44,506 nucleotides of DNA from an uncultured Bacteroidota bacterium (GTDB lineage: Bacteria > Bacteroidota > Bacteroidia > Flavobacteriales > BACL11). Under the pieces are notes generated by a model, which searched no databases, was not told the DNA's origin, and worked only from the letters and a program-made list of their open reading frames with translations. This document shows positions 23,588-34,039 of the stretch, in pieces; the first letter of the stretch is position 1; each line of letters opens with the position of its first letter. The stretch lies in NCBI GenBank assembly GCA_902597195.1, contig CACJWV010000004.1, positions 1-44,506 of the forward strand, written 5' to 3'. The translations under genes and the position numbers were made by a program.

Positions 23588-25423
23588 TTACTTTGTAATA
23601 GTTATTTGCTTAATTAAAATATCTTGATCTTTTAAAATATGCGAATAGTATATTCCACTTTCTAGTGCTGATACATCTATGGTACTTGATGAAGTTGAAA
23701 TAACTAGCTCTCCAATTAAATTGAATATCTCAATTCTCTCAAAATCTCCTTCAACATTTAATGTCTTAGAAGCAGGGTTTGGAAATAAATTTACATCTAA
23801 TCTATTTTCATTAATGTCTGTAGAAACACAAGCCATCATACATTGAGTCATTGAAGCATATTGACCACTACCATCTCCTGGATCTTGACAATTGCCAGGG
23901 CTTACACAGTTGTAAGATGCTGGAGGAGGTGCAGATCCCATCTCAAAGAAATCTCTATCTAATGAGCCTGTAAAATTCCAATTTGCATGAATGACATTAC
24001 CTACTGCATCCTTAAGCTCGTATCCACCTGGAGCATAAATTCCATCTCCATATGAATCATGAAAATATAAGGAATAGCATTCATTTGCTAAGCTAATAGT
24101 TTGAGTAGGTTGTGCCCCTTGAGAAGAGTAAGGGCCTCCTGAAGCAACAACATTTCCATAATCATCAATGATTTCCCATGTGGTTTCACTACCGTACTGA
24201 TCTGTTGTTACGTCAAAAGTACAGTTACCTGATGCATGTCCAGTGCTAACCATATTAAGAGTTGTCATGTGTGAGAATGATGTGACTCCAGAATTATTTG
24301 CTGTATTTTGATCAACATTGCCATTCGGATTAGTTAGATTTACATTAACAATATTTGACGTTCCTGGTGTAAATGATACACTAGGAATAGTAACTGTTTC
24401 TGTACCTGCAGGTGCTAAATTTCCAGTCCAATTGTATGTCAAGGTAGGTCCAGAACCAATTGAATATTCAATATCAAGTGAGGTTAGGTTTTGATTTCCA
24501 TAATTTCTAAATGTAACCTCTAAGTCATTTGAGTTCGAACAGACAACATCATTAGCAGTAACACTCATGAAATAAGCATCATATGAATTAGGAAAAATTA
24601 TACTTGGATATAGTTCAGTACCGCTTAAAATTTCTTGTTGACCTTCGCTGACAAAAGCTACAACAGCAAGATTAACGGGGTCGACAACAGGAGATAATGG
24701 GTATCCTGTGATTTGGTTAGGAATATTCCATGTGTAAGAATTTGAATAAGTTGTACCTGGGCTAATATTCGAAATAATATCTCCCCACTGTCCGGTTAGC
24801 ATGTGTCTAAGCATATGTTGGTGGTTGTAGTTGCCATTTGGAAGTATTTGAGCTGCATTAAATTGCGAGCCTCCAGTTTGAGGTCCTTCAACATTATTTT
24901 GAACAACAGCAACATTTAATCTGTTTGAACTTACAGTTTGAGCACCAGTGTAATATACTTCAACATTTACAGTCATGGTATTTGTTGACATATCAATTGA
25001 AGACTGAACTCCAACATTAACAGGTGAGGCTTGCGACATCATTTGTGTAGCAGATGATACCCATAAACTTCTTGACATTGCGGTAGCTCCTCCACTAAAA
25101 ACATGTCTATTGACAGTTCCAGCTGGATATCCTGATAGTCCACTTTGACCTGCAATAGCTGCTCCAAAAGAAGTGTTAAAATCAGTTCCTGGGCCTTGTG
25201 GAGATGCATATCCACCTGTATGAATATTTATTAGAAAGACATCATTAGGATTTGCATCATGTAAGTCTTGTGCAATTCTATGACCGTCAGGGCAATATAC
25301 GCATGTTATTCCAGTAAACTCTTCAAGAATAACATTCTTGTTTTCTGGAGTTGTACTTACAAATGTTTGTGAAATCGCAAAAAAAGGCAGTGCGATTAAA
25401 ATAATTAGTAAATTTTTTTTCAT
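23588..25423 (-). CDS. Omp28-like secreted protein with T9SS type A sorting domain
   Basis: A 611-residue exported protein. After the signal peptide (about 1-20) comes VILEEFTGITCVYCPDGHRI with a CxxC at Cys41 and Cys44, the Omp28 hallmark, and then HMLRHMLTGQWGDIIS. The middle holds CARDB-like beta repeats (VEVTFRNYGNQNLTSLDIEYS). A four-cysteine segment with the core CQDPGDGSGQY lies near residue 510, and the chain ends with NLFPNPASKTLNVEGDF and ESGIYYSHILKDQDILIKQI, a T9SS type A signal. It should cross the outer membrane through the SprA-containing machinery and be released or attached to the surface. Confidence 0.88.
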   Translation of the reverse strand: MKKNLLIILIALPFFAISQTFVSTTPENKNVILEEFTGITCVYCPDGHRIAQDLHDANPNDVFLINIHTGGYASPQGPGTDFNTSFGAAIAGQSGLSGYPAGTVNRHVFSGGATAMSRSLWVSSATQMMSQASPVNVGVQSSIDMSTNTMTVNVEVYYTGAQTVSSNRLNVAVVQNNVEGPQTGGSQFNAAQILPNGNYNHQHMLRHMLTGQWGDIISNISPGTTYSNSYTWNIPNQITGYPLSPVVDPVNLAVVAFVSEGQQEILSGTELYPSIIFPNSYDAYFMSVTANDVVCSNSNDLEVTFRNYGNQNLTSLDIEYSIGSGPTLTYNWTGNLAPAGTETVTIPSVSFTPGTSNIVNVNLTNPNGNVDQNTANNSGVTSFSHMTTLNMVSTGHASGNCTFDVTTDQYGSETTWEIIDDYGNVVASGGPYSSQGAQPTQTISLANECYSLYFHDSYGDGIYAPGGYELKDAVGNVIHANWNFTGSLDRDFFEMGSAPPPASYNCVSPGNCQDPGDGSGQYASMTQCMMACVSTDINENRLDVNLFPNPASKTLNVEGDFERIEIFNLIGELVISTSSSTIDVSALESGIYYSHILKDQDILIKQITITK

Positions 25424-25449
25424 TGTTGTTTGCTTTGTTTGTAACCTAA

Positions 25450-25457
25450 CAAATATA
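25450..25457 (-). promoter_or_regulatory. -7 box (TATATTTG, minus strand) for the 611-aa T9SS protein
   Basis: The minus strand reads TATATTTG 26 bases upstream of the ATG at 25423, an exact match to TAnnTTTG. No clear -33 TTTG is visible at the usual distance. An identical octamer serves the divergent gene on the other side of the same 103-base gap. Confidence 0.45.
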
Positions 25458-25503
25458 ATAATTTTTCATCTAAATAAATCTACAGACAACAGCATAAATT
25501 ATT

Positions 25504-25511
25504 TATATTTG
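25504..25511 (+). promoter_or_regulatory. -7 box (TATATTTG) for the 227-aa T9SS cargo gene
   Basis: An exact TAnnTTTG match lies 15 bases upstream of the ATG at 25527, in the gap shared with the divergent 611-residue T9SS protein gene. A matching -33 element is not evident. Confidence 0.45.
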
Positions 25512-25526
25512 TTGTAAACATTAAAA

Positions 25527-26210
25527 ATGAAAAAAACACTTCTATTTCTTACAGTATTATTTTTTTCTATAAGTAGTTTTTCTCAAACCCTTTTAGTCAC
25601 GGGAGATACTATCAAATCAACTCAAGACCCTTGCTTTGAAACAAGTGCTTCTTTAACAATAACTAACAACTCAATTAATAGCCTAGATATACATTGTGAA
25701 AAGGTCATTATTGATACTGCATCTGGAACACAAAATTATTTCTGCTGGGGTGCAGAGTGTTATGGTCCAGCTCAGTACGTTTCATCTTCATTCAATACTT
25801 TAAATCCTGGTGAATCAGACAATATTGATTTTGGAGGCTACTATAATGCTTTTTGTTCAAATTCACCTGCAACTATTCAATACTGCTTTTATCCGGTTTC
25901 AAATCCTACTGATAGAACATGTATTAACATTACATATAACGGAAACCTTACAAATATCAGTTCACTAAAGTCTAGCTCTTTTTCTATTTTCCCTAATCCT
26001 TCTAATGAAATTATTAACATCAGTCTTGCTAAAGATGAAATAAAAGAGATAATAATTTTTAATGTCTTTGGAGAAAAAATCACTCAAAAAAATCTTACTA
26101 TTGAAACTAATTTAAAAGTCGACCTTACTGATTATTCAAATGGGACTTATTTTATAGTAGCAATTAATAATGATTTAAGTAGAACAGTCAAGAAGTTCAT
26201 TTTACAATAA
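25527..26210 (+). CDS. secreted cysteine-containing protein with T9SS type A sorting domain
   Basis: The 227-residue product has a signal peptide (about 1-19), a beta-rich body of about 120 residues with seven or more cysteines (in DPCFETS, DIHCEKV, YFCWGAECYG, NAFCSNS, IQYCFYP and RTCINI), and a C-terminal T9SS type A domain: FSIFPNPSNEIINISLAKDE, then IIIFNVFGEKI and GTYFIVAINN with FILQ at the end. The body is not a family I can name. It probably goes through SprA to the cell surface or medium. The cysteines suggest disulfides formed outside the cytoplasm. It is transcribed away from the Omp28-like T9SS gene. Confidence 0.8.
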   Translation: MKKTLLFLTVLFFSISSFSQTLLVTGDTIKSTQDPCFETSASLTITNNSINSLDIHCEKVIIDTASGTQNYFCWGAECYGPAQYVSSSFNTLNPGESDNIDFGGYYNAFCSNSPATIQYCFYPVSNPTDRTCINITYNGNLTNISSLKSSSFSIFPNPSNEIINISLAKDEIKEIIIFNVFGEKITQKNLTIETNLKVDLTDYSNGTYFIVAINNDLSRTVKKFILQ

Positions 26211-26292
26211 TTTTAAATATTATTTGTTTAAAACTTTTACCAAATAAATTAGGTTTTGGAAACGAATAGTTAAATTTACTTTTTAAAGCAAA

Positions 26293-26874
26293 ATGATAAA
26301 TCATATAGACGGAAAATTAGTGGATAAAACACCCACCAATGTAGTTATTGACTGTAATGGAGTAGGTTATTCTATAAATATTTCTTTACAGACATTTTCA
26401 AAAATCAATGACGAAAGATGTAAACTATTCACTCATCTTTCAGTCAAAGAAGATTCTCATACATTGTACGGATTTATAACAGAAAATGAAAGAAAGCTTT
26501 TTAGACATTTAATTAGCGTTTCTGGAGTTGGCCCCAGTACAGCACAAGTAATATTATCAACCTATAAAAGTGATGAGATCATAAATTATATTTCAGCATC
26601 TGATGTAGCTGCAATAAAAAATGTCAAGGGCATTGGATTAAAAACAGCTCAAAGAATAATAATAGATTTAAAGGACAAAGTAACAAAATCAGCCATTTCA
26701 GATGAAATTTCTTTAGACTTGAACAATACAATTCAAAATGAAGCGTTATCAGCACTGGTGGCACTTGGTTTCTCAAAGAAGATTGCTCAACAAAAAATTG
26801 ATAAAGCACTAACAAATAAGCAAGGCAATTTTGATGTTGAAACTCTTGTTCGAGAATCTCTAAGCCAGATGTAA
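26293..26874 (+). CDS. ruvA: Holliday junction recognition protein RuvA
   Basis: RuvA binds the four-way junction and loads RuvB. The 193-residue product has the N-terminal OB fold MINHIDGKLVDKTPTNVVID with CNGVGYSINI, the helix-hairpin-helix pair LISVSGVGPSTAQ and IKNVKGIGLKTAQRIIIDLK, and the C-terminal RuvB-binding domain ALSALVALGFSKKIAQQKI. Length is normal. The sprA start lies nine bases after the stop, and ruvA-sprA-gcvH is, to my knowledge, a recurrent order in Flavobacteriia. The 82-base gap before it shows no clear TAnnTTTG box. Confidence 0.95.
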   Translation: MINHIDGKLVDKTPTNVVIDCNGVGYSINISLQTFSKINDERCKLFTHLSVKEDSHTLYGFITENERKLFRHLISVSGVGPSTAQVILSTYKSDEIINYISASDVAAIKNVKGIGLKTAQRIIIDLKDKVTKSAISDEISLDLNNTIQNEALSALVALGFSKKIAQQKIDKALTNKQGNFDVETLVRESLSQM

Positions 26875-26882
26875 TGAATTAA

Positions 26883-29800
26883 ATGTTCAATTTTTTGAAG
26901 ATAATCCAGCTAATTTCTTTTTTTTCGTTGTTTATGATTCAATCAACTTTTGCAGTTATTGATTCAACAAATAGTAGTGAACTTAACTTTCCATTTAATC
27001 AAAATCAAAGTGGTGGTTTGTTCCTAAATAAACCTTCCAACTTCAGTCAGCAAACAATATATTCTCCAAAAAATAACAACTATAGTATTACAAATAAAAT
27101 TGGGACATTTAGTTTGGGGAATAGTACTTTTTTATCTTTTGAACAGTTTTGGAAGAGGGATTTGGAAGAAAAAAATAAAAATTACTGGCTTTCTAAAAAA
27201 ACTAATCAGCAAAGCAAAAATATTTTTTCATCAAGATTACCAAAACTATATATACCAGGACAAACATTCGATAGGATTTTTGGAGGGAACTCGGTAGATA
27301 TTAGACCTCAGGGTTCTGCTGAGTTAATTTTTGGTTTGAAAACAAATCGATTAGATAATCCTTCATTACCGGAAGAACAAAGAAAAACGACATCTTTTGA
27401 TTTTCAAGAGAAAATTCAGATGAATGTCATCGGAAAAATTGGTGAAAAACTCAAATTGACTACAAATTTTAATACTGAAAGCACTTTTGATTTTGAGAAT
27501 CAAATGAGGCTTGAGTACACTGGTTCAGAGGATGAAATAATTAAAAAAATTGAAGTTGGTAATGTAAGCTTACCACTTAATGGAACGTTAATTACTGGAA
27601 GTCAATCATTATTTGGGTTTAAAAGTCAGTTACAGTTTGGTAGAACAACAATTACGAGTATATTATCTCTACAAAAAAGTACAACTTCAGAGGTTGAAGT
27701 TTCTGGAGGTGCACAAACAAATGAATTTGATGTTTATGCAGATCAATACGAAGCAAATAAACATTTTTTTCTAACTCAATTTTTTAAGGAACAATATGAC
27801 TTGTCTCTGAGAAATCTGCCATTTGTCAATTCTCCAATAAACATAACAAAGCTCGAGGTATGGATTACGAATAAAACAGGTACTACCAATGATACCAGAA
27901 ATATAGTTGCCTTCTTAGATTTAGGTGAAACTAATAACAATATTTATAATACTTCATTTACTCAGTTTTTGGGTGGAGACTACCCTGATAACTCTACAAA
28001 TAGTATGTATGACAATTTAATAAACAACTATTCAGGAATAAGAGACATCAATCAAGTTAATAATGTTCTTGGCCCTCTGGCATCGCCTCAAACCTTTTTT
28101 TTTGAAAATGGTAGGGACTATGAAAAGTTAGAAAGAGCAAGAAAATTAAATCCAAATGAATATAGTTATCATCCACAGCTTGGGTATATATCATTAAATC
28201 AGTCATTAAATAATGATGAGGTGCTCGCTGTTGCTTTTCAGTACACATTAGGTAATCAGACTTATCAAGTTGGAGAGCTCACACTAGATGGCCCCACTGC
28301 CCCAAATTCTTTAATAGTAAAACTAATCAAAGGGACAGCATTTTCACCAAACTTACCAAATTGGGATTTAATGATGAAAAATATATACTCTTTAGGGGCA
28401 TATCAGATGAGCTCAAGCGATTTTGTTTTGGATGTGGTATATGAAAATACAGAGGAATCAGGTGCGATAACAAACTATATTCCTGAAGGTGTTGTTGACG
28501 GTATCCCTCTTATAAAGCTTTTAAATTTAGACGAGCTTAATCAGCAACAAGATAATCAATCAGATGGTGTTTTTGATTTTGTTGAAGGGATTACTGCTAT
28601 TTCATCAAATGGAAAAATTATTTTTCCTGTCAGAGAGCCCTTTGGAAGTTATCTTGAATCAAAATTTGATAATCAAAGCATTGCTAACAAATATGTTTAC
28701 AAGCAATTATATGATTCAACATTAATTATTGCACAACAATACCCAGAGCTTAATAAGTTCAGGCTAAGGGGAACATATCAAGCATCTTCGGGTTCAGAAA
28801 TTAGACTTGGAGCTATGAATGTCCCCCAAGGCTCAGTAACAGTTACTGCAGGTTCTCAAAAGCTTGTTGAAAATCAAGATTACACTGTTGATTATATGAT
28901 GGGAAGAGTTACAATAACTAATGAAGGAATACTAAGTTCTGGAATTCCAATCAAAATTTCACTTGAAAACAATTCAATGTTTGGGATTCAAAATAAAACT
29001 CTTGTTGGTATTCACGCTGATTATGAGGTTAATGAAGATTTTGTCCTTGGAGCAACTATGCTAAACCTAACAGAAAGGCCTCTTACAAACAAAATTAATG
29101 CAGGAGATGAACCAATTTCAAATACTATTTGGGGAATTGATGGTATTTATCAAAAAGATTCTCCTTTTTTGACTAAGCTAATTGACAATATCCCATTAAT
29201 TGAAACAAAATCAAAATCAAGAATTATAGCAACAACTGAATTCGCTCATCTCATTCCTGGACATCACAGAGCTGTTGGAAAGAATGGTGTATCATATATA
29301 GACGATTTCGAGTCTAGTAGAACTTCATTGGACATAAAAAATATGGGAGCATGGCAACTTTCAAGTTATCCTTCTGATGGAAGTCAAAATACAACTTTTA
29401 AATTTCCAGAAACAGAATTTTCTGGCTTTCATGAGAATTTAAAATATGGAGCCCGAAGAGCAAAATTAGCTTGGTATACCATTGATCCACTTTTTTTTAG
29501 AAATTCAGCAATCACACCTCCTAATATCAACAAGAACATAGTATTAGAAAATGGTAACTCAATTGAGCAGCAATCATATCATTATGTTAGGGAAGTACTT
29601 GAAACAGAAGTTTTTCCAAACAAAGACCCTGAATTTGGTTCACAGATAACTAATATGCCAATCTTAGATATTGCATACTATCCGTCCAAAAGAGGTCCAT
29701 ATAATTATTCAGTTGACGGTTTGAACTCGCAGGGTCAGCTTGATTCTCCTAAAGATAGCTGGGGTGGAATAATGAGGAAATTAGAAACAAATGACTTTCA

Positions 29801-32800
29801 ATCAGCAAATATTGAGTTTATTGAATTTTGGATGATGGATCCGTTTAATGAAGAAGATGGATTAGGAATAAATCACAGTGGAGGTGATATGTATATCCAC
29901 CTTGGAAATATTTCAGAGGATATTTTAAAGGATGGATATAAATCATTTGAACATGGATTCCCAACCACTCAGATCGTTGAGAATGTTGATACAACTGCAT
30001 GGGGAAGAGTACCGACAAATTTCTCAATTGTTGAAGCATTTGACAATGACCCTCAGTCTAGAAAATTTCAGGATATAGGCCTTGATGGATTATCAGATGA
30101 TGATGAGGAACTATTTTTTGATTCAATCTACATTTCTAAACTTCAATCAACATTTGGGACAACTTCAAATGCATACTTACAAGCTCTTGAAGATCCTTCA
30201 GCTGATAATTTTCATTATTACCGAGGAACTGATTTTGATAATAGCTCCACTGAAATTCTTAATAGGTACATAGACTACAATAATCCTGATGGTAATTCAG
30301 TAACAACGGACGAATCACCTGAATCATATCCTACGGCTGCATCAAATTTGCCCAACTCAGAGGATATAAACAAAGATTATACACTTAGTGAAACGGAAAG
30401 TTACTTTCAGTATAAGATAGAACTATCACCCGAAATGAGTGTTGGTAATAATTATATTTCTGATATGTTTGAAGCGCAAGTTAAAACAGAGAATGGTAAT
30501 AATAGATCTATAAAATGGTATCAATTTAGAGTTCCAGTTTATCAGCCTGATAAAATAATTGGTGGCATTCAAGATTTCAAATCTATTAGATTTATGAGAA
30601 TGGCATTTACTAATTTTCAGGAACCCATAGTACTAAGATTTGCTACTTTTGACTTAGTCAGAGGAGAATGGAGAAGGTATAATTTTGATCTAACAACTCC
30701 AGGTGAATACATACCAATTGACGAAGAAGATGCAACTATTTTTGATGTTTCAGCAGTTAATATTGAAGAAAATGGCAACAGATCACCAGTAAATTACGTT
30801 CTTCCTCCAGGTATAGAACAAGAGATTGATAATACCACAACAACACTAAGACAAAAGAATGAGCAATCTTTGGTTCTTAAAGTTTGTGATTTAAGAGATG
30901 GTGATTCAAGGGCTGCATATAAAACATCAGATCTTGACGTGAGGGCATACAAGAAATTAAAAATGTTTGTTCACCTTGAGGGAGCTGAAGATAATCTTAA
31001 TTACGGTGATTTGTCTTGTTTTATTAGACTTGGAACTGATTTTACATCTAACTATTATGAGTATGAAATTCCGTTGCAACCAACACCTCATTTTTCAACA
31101 TCCTCAAATGAAATCTGGCCAGAGATTAATAATATTAATATAAATTTTGAGGACTTTCAAACAACTAAACAAGAAAGAAATTTTAATAATGAAAGTGTAA
31201 CTCTTCCTTATGAAAAACTTTTTGGAAATGGAAAGATAACAGTAGTTGGTAATCCAAATCTGTCACAGGTTAAAACAATAATGATAGGAATACGTAACCC
31301 TAAAAAAATTAATTTTAACAGTAATGATGATGGATTGTCAAAGTGTGGTCAAATATGGGTGAATGAACTAAGATTGACAGATTTCGACGAGTATGGTGGC
31401 TGGGCAGCTAATTCAAGGTTAACTACAAAGCTAGCTGATTTTGGAAATGTGACCGCTTCTGGTAGTATAAGTACAATAGGATTTGGTTCCATTGAAAAAA
31501 AAGTAAATGAGAGACAAAAATTCAATCTCTATCAGTACGATGTTTCATCATCTTTTGATTTGGGAAAGTTTTTCCCTGAAAAGTATGGTGTTAAAATTCC
31601 TTTATATATGGGGATTTCAGAAGCATTCAAAAATCCACAATATAATCCATTAGATCCTGATATTTTATTTTCGACATCACTAAATACACTTGAGGACAAG
31701 CAAGAAAGAGATTCGCTAAAAAATATTGCACAGGATTATATAGTTAGGAAGAGTATTAATCTTACAAATGTTAGAAAAACAAAATCAATTGAGAAATCAA
31801 ATAAAGCCTCTAAACCTAAAATTTATGATTTAGAGAATTTTACTGTATCATATTCTAAAAATGAAACAAAAATTAGAAATATAAATACTGAATACAACAA
31901 TACTGTAAACTACAAGGGAGCCTTGACCTATAATTATAATATAAGGCCAAAAAATATAAAACCTTTTTCTTCTATTAAATCAAAATCACCCTATTTAAGA
32001 ATTATTAAAGACTTTAACATCAATACTATGCCAAAATCATTTTCTTTTAGAACTGATATTGATAGAAATTATAACGAAACAAAACTTAGAAATATTAATA
32101 ATTCTAACATGCTAATATTTCCGACTTACAATAAAATTTTTAGTTGGAATAGAATGTATGAGATGAAATATGACATCAGCAGAAGTTTAAAATTAGATTA
32201 TGCAGTAAATGTTAAAGCCAATATTGATGAGCCAAGTGGAAGAATTAGCAGAGATGACCGTTTTTATGAAGAAAAAATTGATACAATTTGGAATAATGTT
32301 TGGAAGTTAGGAAGAACAACTAATTATAGACAAACAATGAATATTAATTATCAAGTGCCATTGAACAAGATTCCAATTACAAATTTCATGTCATTAAACA
32401 CAAGATATAACTCTACTTTTAACTGGACTGCAGCGCCACTCTCTATGACAGATCTTGGAAATACAATTCAAAATTCAAGAAGCATACAGTATAATGGACA
32501 AATTAATCTTAACAACCTATACAATAAGGTTCCATATTTCAGAAAAATAAACCAAAGAAATAGTCAGAAGAAAAGAATTAAAAATTCTAATGAAGAATCT
32601 GATGAAAATAAAGACAGGTATGTAATATTTAAACACATAACCAGATTTGCTTTAGGATTAAAAAATATATCAATCAATTACAGTACTTCTCAGGGTACTT
32701 TAATACCTGGTTTCAGATATAACCCAAATTTGTTAGGCAACGAATGGAGTAATATGGCGCCAGGACTACCATTTACTTTTGGAAGTCAAAATGATATAAG

Positions 32801-34025
32801 AACAAATGCCTCATCAAATAACTGGATAGTTCAGAATTCAAGCCTCAATTCATTGTATAAAACTAATTCGTCTAATAATTTAAACCTAAGAGGAACATTT
32901 GAGCCATTTAATAAATTTAGAATTGAGTTAAATGCGAATAAAACAACATCATATAATCTTCAAGAATATTTTAGGTGGGATGATGAAAATAATATTTATA
33001 ATTCTTTTTCTCCAACTCAAACTGGTAATTATAGTATCTCATTTATTTCATTTAGAACTGCTTTTTCTAATGATGATGAAAACTATTTGTCTTCAGTATT
33101 TTCTAACTTTAGAGGATACAGAGCAGATATAGCAAATAGACTTGCTGCTCAAAATCCCAATTTTAACGGAGGAACTGATCCTAATACAGGCTTCCCTATT
33201 GAATATCAAATTATAAATAATGATACAATAATTACAGGTGGATATGGGGCCACCTCTCAAGAGGTTATTATCCCTGCATTTCTTGCTGCATATTCAGGAA
33301 AAAGTCCCCTAAATATTGGCTTAACTTCATTTCCTGCAATACCATTACCAAACTGGAGGATAAATTATGATGGATTAATGACTATTCCATATTTAAAAAG
33401 AAGATTTAGATCAATACTTATTGCTCATGCATATAGAAGTACATACACGGTTGGATCATATTCTAGTAATTTAAACTATGTAAATGGAGATGAAGTTAAT
33501 GTGAATAATTTAAGCTATCATGTTGAAAAAGAAATTGCTCAAGTGACAATCAATGAACAATTTAGTCCACTTTTTAAACTTGATCTAGTTTGGAAAAATA
33601 GTTTGTTAACCAAGATTGAGTTTAAAAGAAGTAGATTGTTGTCACTATCTCTAGTAAACAGTCAATTGACTGAAACACAAACAAAAGAGTATGTTATAAG
33701 TGCTGGATATAGAATCTCTGATCTTAACTTGAATTTTATATCATCCGGGAGAGGAAAAAAAATATCATCAGACCTCGATTTGAAGCTAGATGTTAACATT
33801 AGGAATAATAAAACAATGATTAGAAAAATTATCGAGGATGTTGAACAAATAACAATGGGTCAACAAATTGTAAGTATTAAGTTTTCAACTGATTATGTAG
33901 TTAATAGGCGGCTAAATCTTAAACTTTTTTATGATAGAGTAATTACTAATCCATTTGTCTCTACAACTTTTCCAAGTGCAATAACAAATGCTGGATTTAG
34001 TTTGAGATTTACATTAGCTGGATAA
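26883..34025 (+). CDS. sprA: SprA, outer-membrane translocon of the type IX secretion system
   Basis: SprA is the giant barrel that forms the protein-conducting channel of T9SS and is needed for secretion and gliding. At 2380 residues it matches the usual length of about 2400. The signal peptide covers about 1-24 (ending STFA). Family landmarks are YIPGQTFDRIFGGNSVDIRP near 125, GLKTNRLDNPSLPEEQRKTT, KLKLTTNFNTESTFDFENQM, SYIDDFESSRTSLDIKNMGA and a C-terminal run of beta strands ending SLRFTLAG. The two SprA_N-type regions and the later barrel strands are all present and uninterrupted, so the channel is probably functional. Two likely substrates are encoded just upstream in this window. Confidence 0.96.
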   Translation: MFNFLKIIQLISFFSLFMIQSTFAVIDSTNSSELNFPFNQNQSGGLFLNKPSNFSQQTIYSPKNNNYSITNKIGTFSLGNSTFLSFEQFWKRDLEEKNKNYWLSKKTNQQSKNIFSSRLPKLYIPGQTFDRIFGGNSVDIRPQGSAELIFGLKTNRLDNPSLPEEQRKTTSFDFQEKIQMNVIGKIGEKLKLTTNFNTESTFDFENQMRLEYTGSEDEIIKKIEVGNVSLPLNGTLITGSQSLFGFKSQLQFGRTTITSILSLQKSTTSEVEVSGGAQTNEFDVYADQYEANKHFFLTQFFKEQYDLSLRNLPFVNSPINITKLEVWITNKTGTTNDTRNIVAFLDLGETNNNIYNTSFTQFLGGDYPDNSTNSMYDNLINNYSGIRDINQVNNVLGPLASPQTFFFENGRDYEKLERARKLNPNEYSYHPQLGYISLNQSLNNDEVLAVAFQYTLGNQTYQVGELTLDGPTAPNSLIVKLIKGTAFSPNLPNWDLMMKNIYSLGAYQMSSSDFVLDVVYENTEESGAITNYIPEGVVDGIPLIKLLNLDELNQQQDNQSDGVFDFVEGITAISSNGKIIFPVREPFGSYLESKFDNQSIANKYVYKQLYDSTLIIAQQYPELNKFRLRGTYQASSGSEIRLGAMNVPQGSVTVTAGSQKLVENQDYTVDYMMGRVTITNEGILSSGIPIKISLENNSMFGIQNKTLVGIHADYEVNEDFVLGATMLNLTERPLTNKINAGDEPISNTIWGIDGIYQKDSPFLTKLIDNIPLIETKSKSRIIATTEFAHLIPGHHRAVGKNGVSYIDDFESSRTSLDIKNMGAWQLSSYPSDGSQNTTFKFPETEFSGFHENLKYGARRAKLAWYTIDPLFFRNSAITPPNINKNIVLENGNSIEQQSYHYVREVLETEVFPNKDPEFGSQITNMPILDIAYYPSKRGPYNYSVDGLNSQGQLDSPKDSWGGIMRKLETNDFQSANIEFIEFWMMDPFNEEDGLGINHSGGDMYIHLGNISEDILKDGYKSFEHGFPTTQIVENVDTTAWGRVPTNFSIVEAFDNDPQSRKFQDIGLDGLSDDDEELFFDSIYISKLQSTFGTTSNAYLQALEDPSADNFHYYRGTDFDNSSTEILNRYIDYNNPDGNSVTTDESPESYPTAASNLPNSEDINKDYTLSETESYFQYKIELSPEMSVGNNYISDMFEAQVKTENGNNRSIKWYQFRVPVYQPDKIIGGIQDFKSIRFMRMAFTNFQEPIVLRFATFDLVRGEWRRYNFDLTTPGEYIPIDEEDATIFDVSAVNIEENGNRSPVNYVLPPGIEQEIDNTTTTLRQKNEQSLVLKVCDLRDGDSRAAYKTSDLDVRAYKKLKMFVHLEGAEDNLNYGDLSCFIRLGTDFTSNYYEYEIPLQPTPHFSTSSNEIWPEINNININFEDFQTTKQERNFNNESVTLPYEKLFGNGKITVVGNPNLSQVKTIMIGIRNPKKINFNSNDDGLSKCGQIWVNELRLTDFDEYGGWAANSRLTTKLADFGNVTASGSISTIGFGSIEKKVNERQKFNLYQYDVSSSFDLGKFFPEKYGVKIPLYMGISEAFKNPQYNPLDPDILFSTSLNTLEDKQERDSLKNIAQDYIVRKSINLTNVRKTKSIEKSNKASKPKIYDLENFTVSYSKNETKIRNINTEYNNTVNYKGALTYNYNIRPKNIKPFSSIKSKSPYLRIIKDFNINTMPKSFSFRTDIDRNYNETKLRNINNSNMLIFPTYNKIFSWNRMYEMKYDISRSLKLDYAVNVKANIDEPSGRISRDDRFYEEKIDTIWNNVWKLGRTTNYRQTMNINYQVPLNKIPITNFMSLNTRYNSTFNWTAAPLSMTDLGNTIQNSRSIQYNGQINLNNLYNKVPYFRKINQRNSQKKRIKNSNEESDENKDRYVIFKHITRFALGLKNISINYSTSQGTLIPGFRYNPNLLGNEWSNMAPGLPFTFGSQNDIRTNASSNNWIVQNSSLNSLYKTNSSNNLNLRGTFEPFNKFRIELNANKTTSYNLQEYFRWDDENNIYNSFSPTQTGNYSISFISFRTAFSNDDENYLSSVFSNFRGYRADIANRLAAQNPNFNGGTDPNTGFPIEYQIINNDTIITGGYGATSQEVIIPAFLAAYSGKSPLNIGLTSFPAIPLPNWRINYDGLMTIPYLKRRFRSILIAHAYRSTYTVGSYSSNLNYVNGDEVNVNNLSYHVEKEIAQVTINEQFSPLFKLDLVWKNSLLTKIEFKRSRLLSLSLVNSQLTETQTKEYVISAGYRISDLNLNFISSGRGKKISSDLDLKLDVNIRNNKTMIRKIIEDVEQITMGQQIVSIKFSTDYVVNRRLNLKLFYDRVITNPFVSTTFPSAITNAGFSLRFTLAG

Positions 34026-34039
34026 ATTTGTTTTAGTGT

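Noticed and set aside
26211-26233. Hairpin TTTTAAA...TTTAAAA after the T9SS cargo gene as a terminator
   Set aside because: The stem is seven A-T pairs only and would be unstable; no T-tract follows directly.
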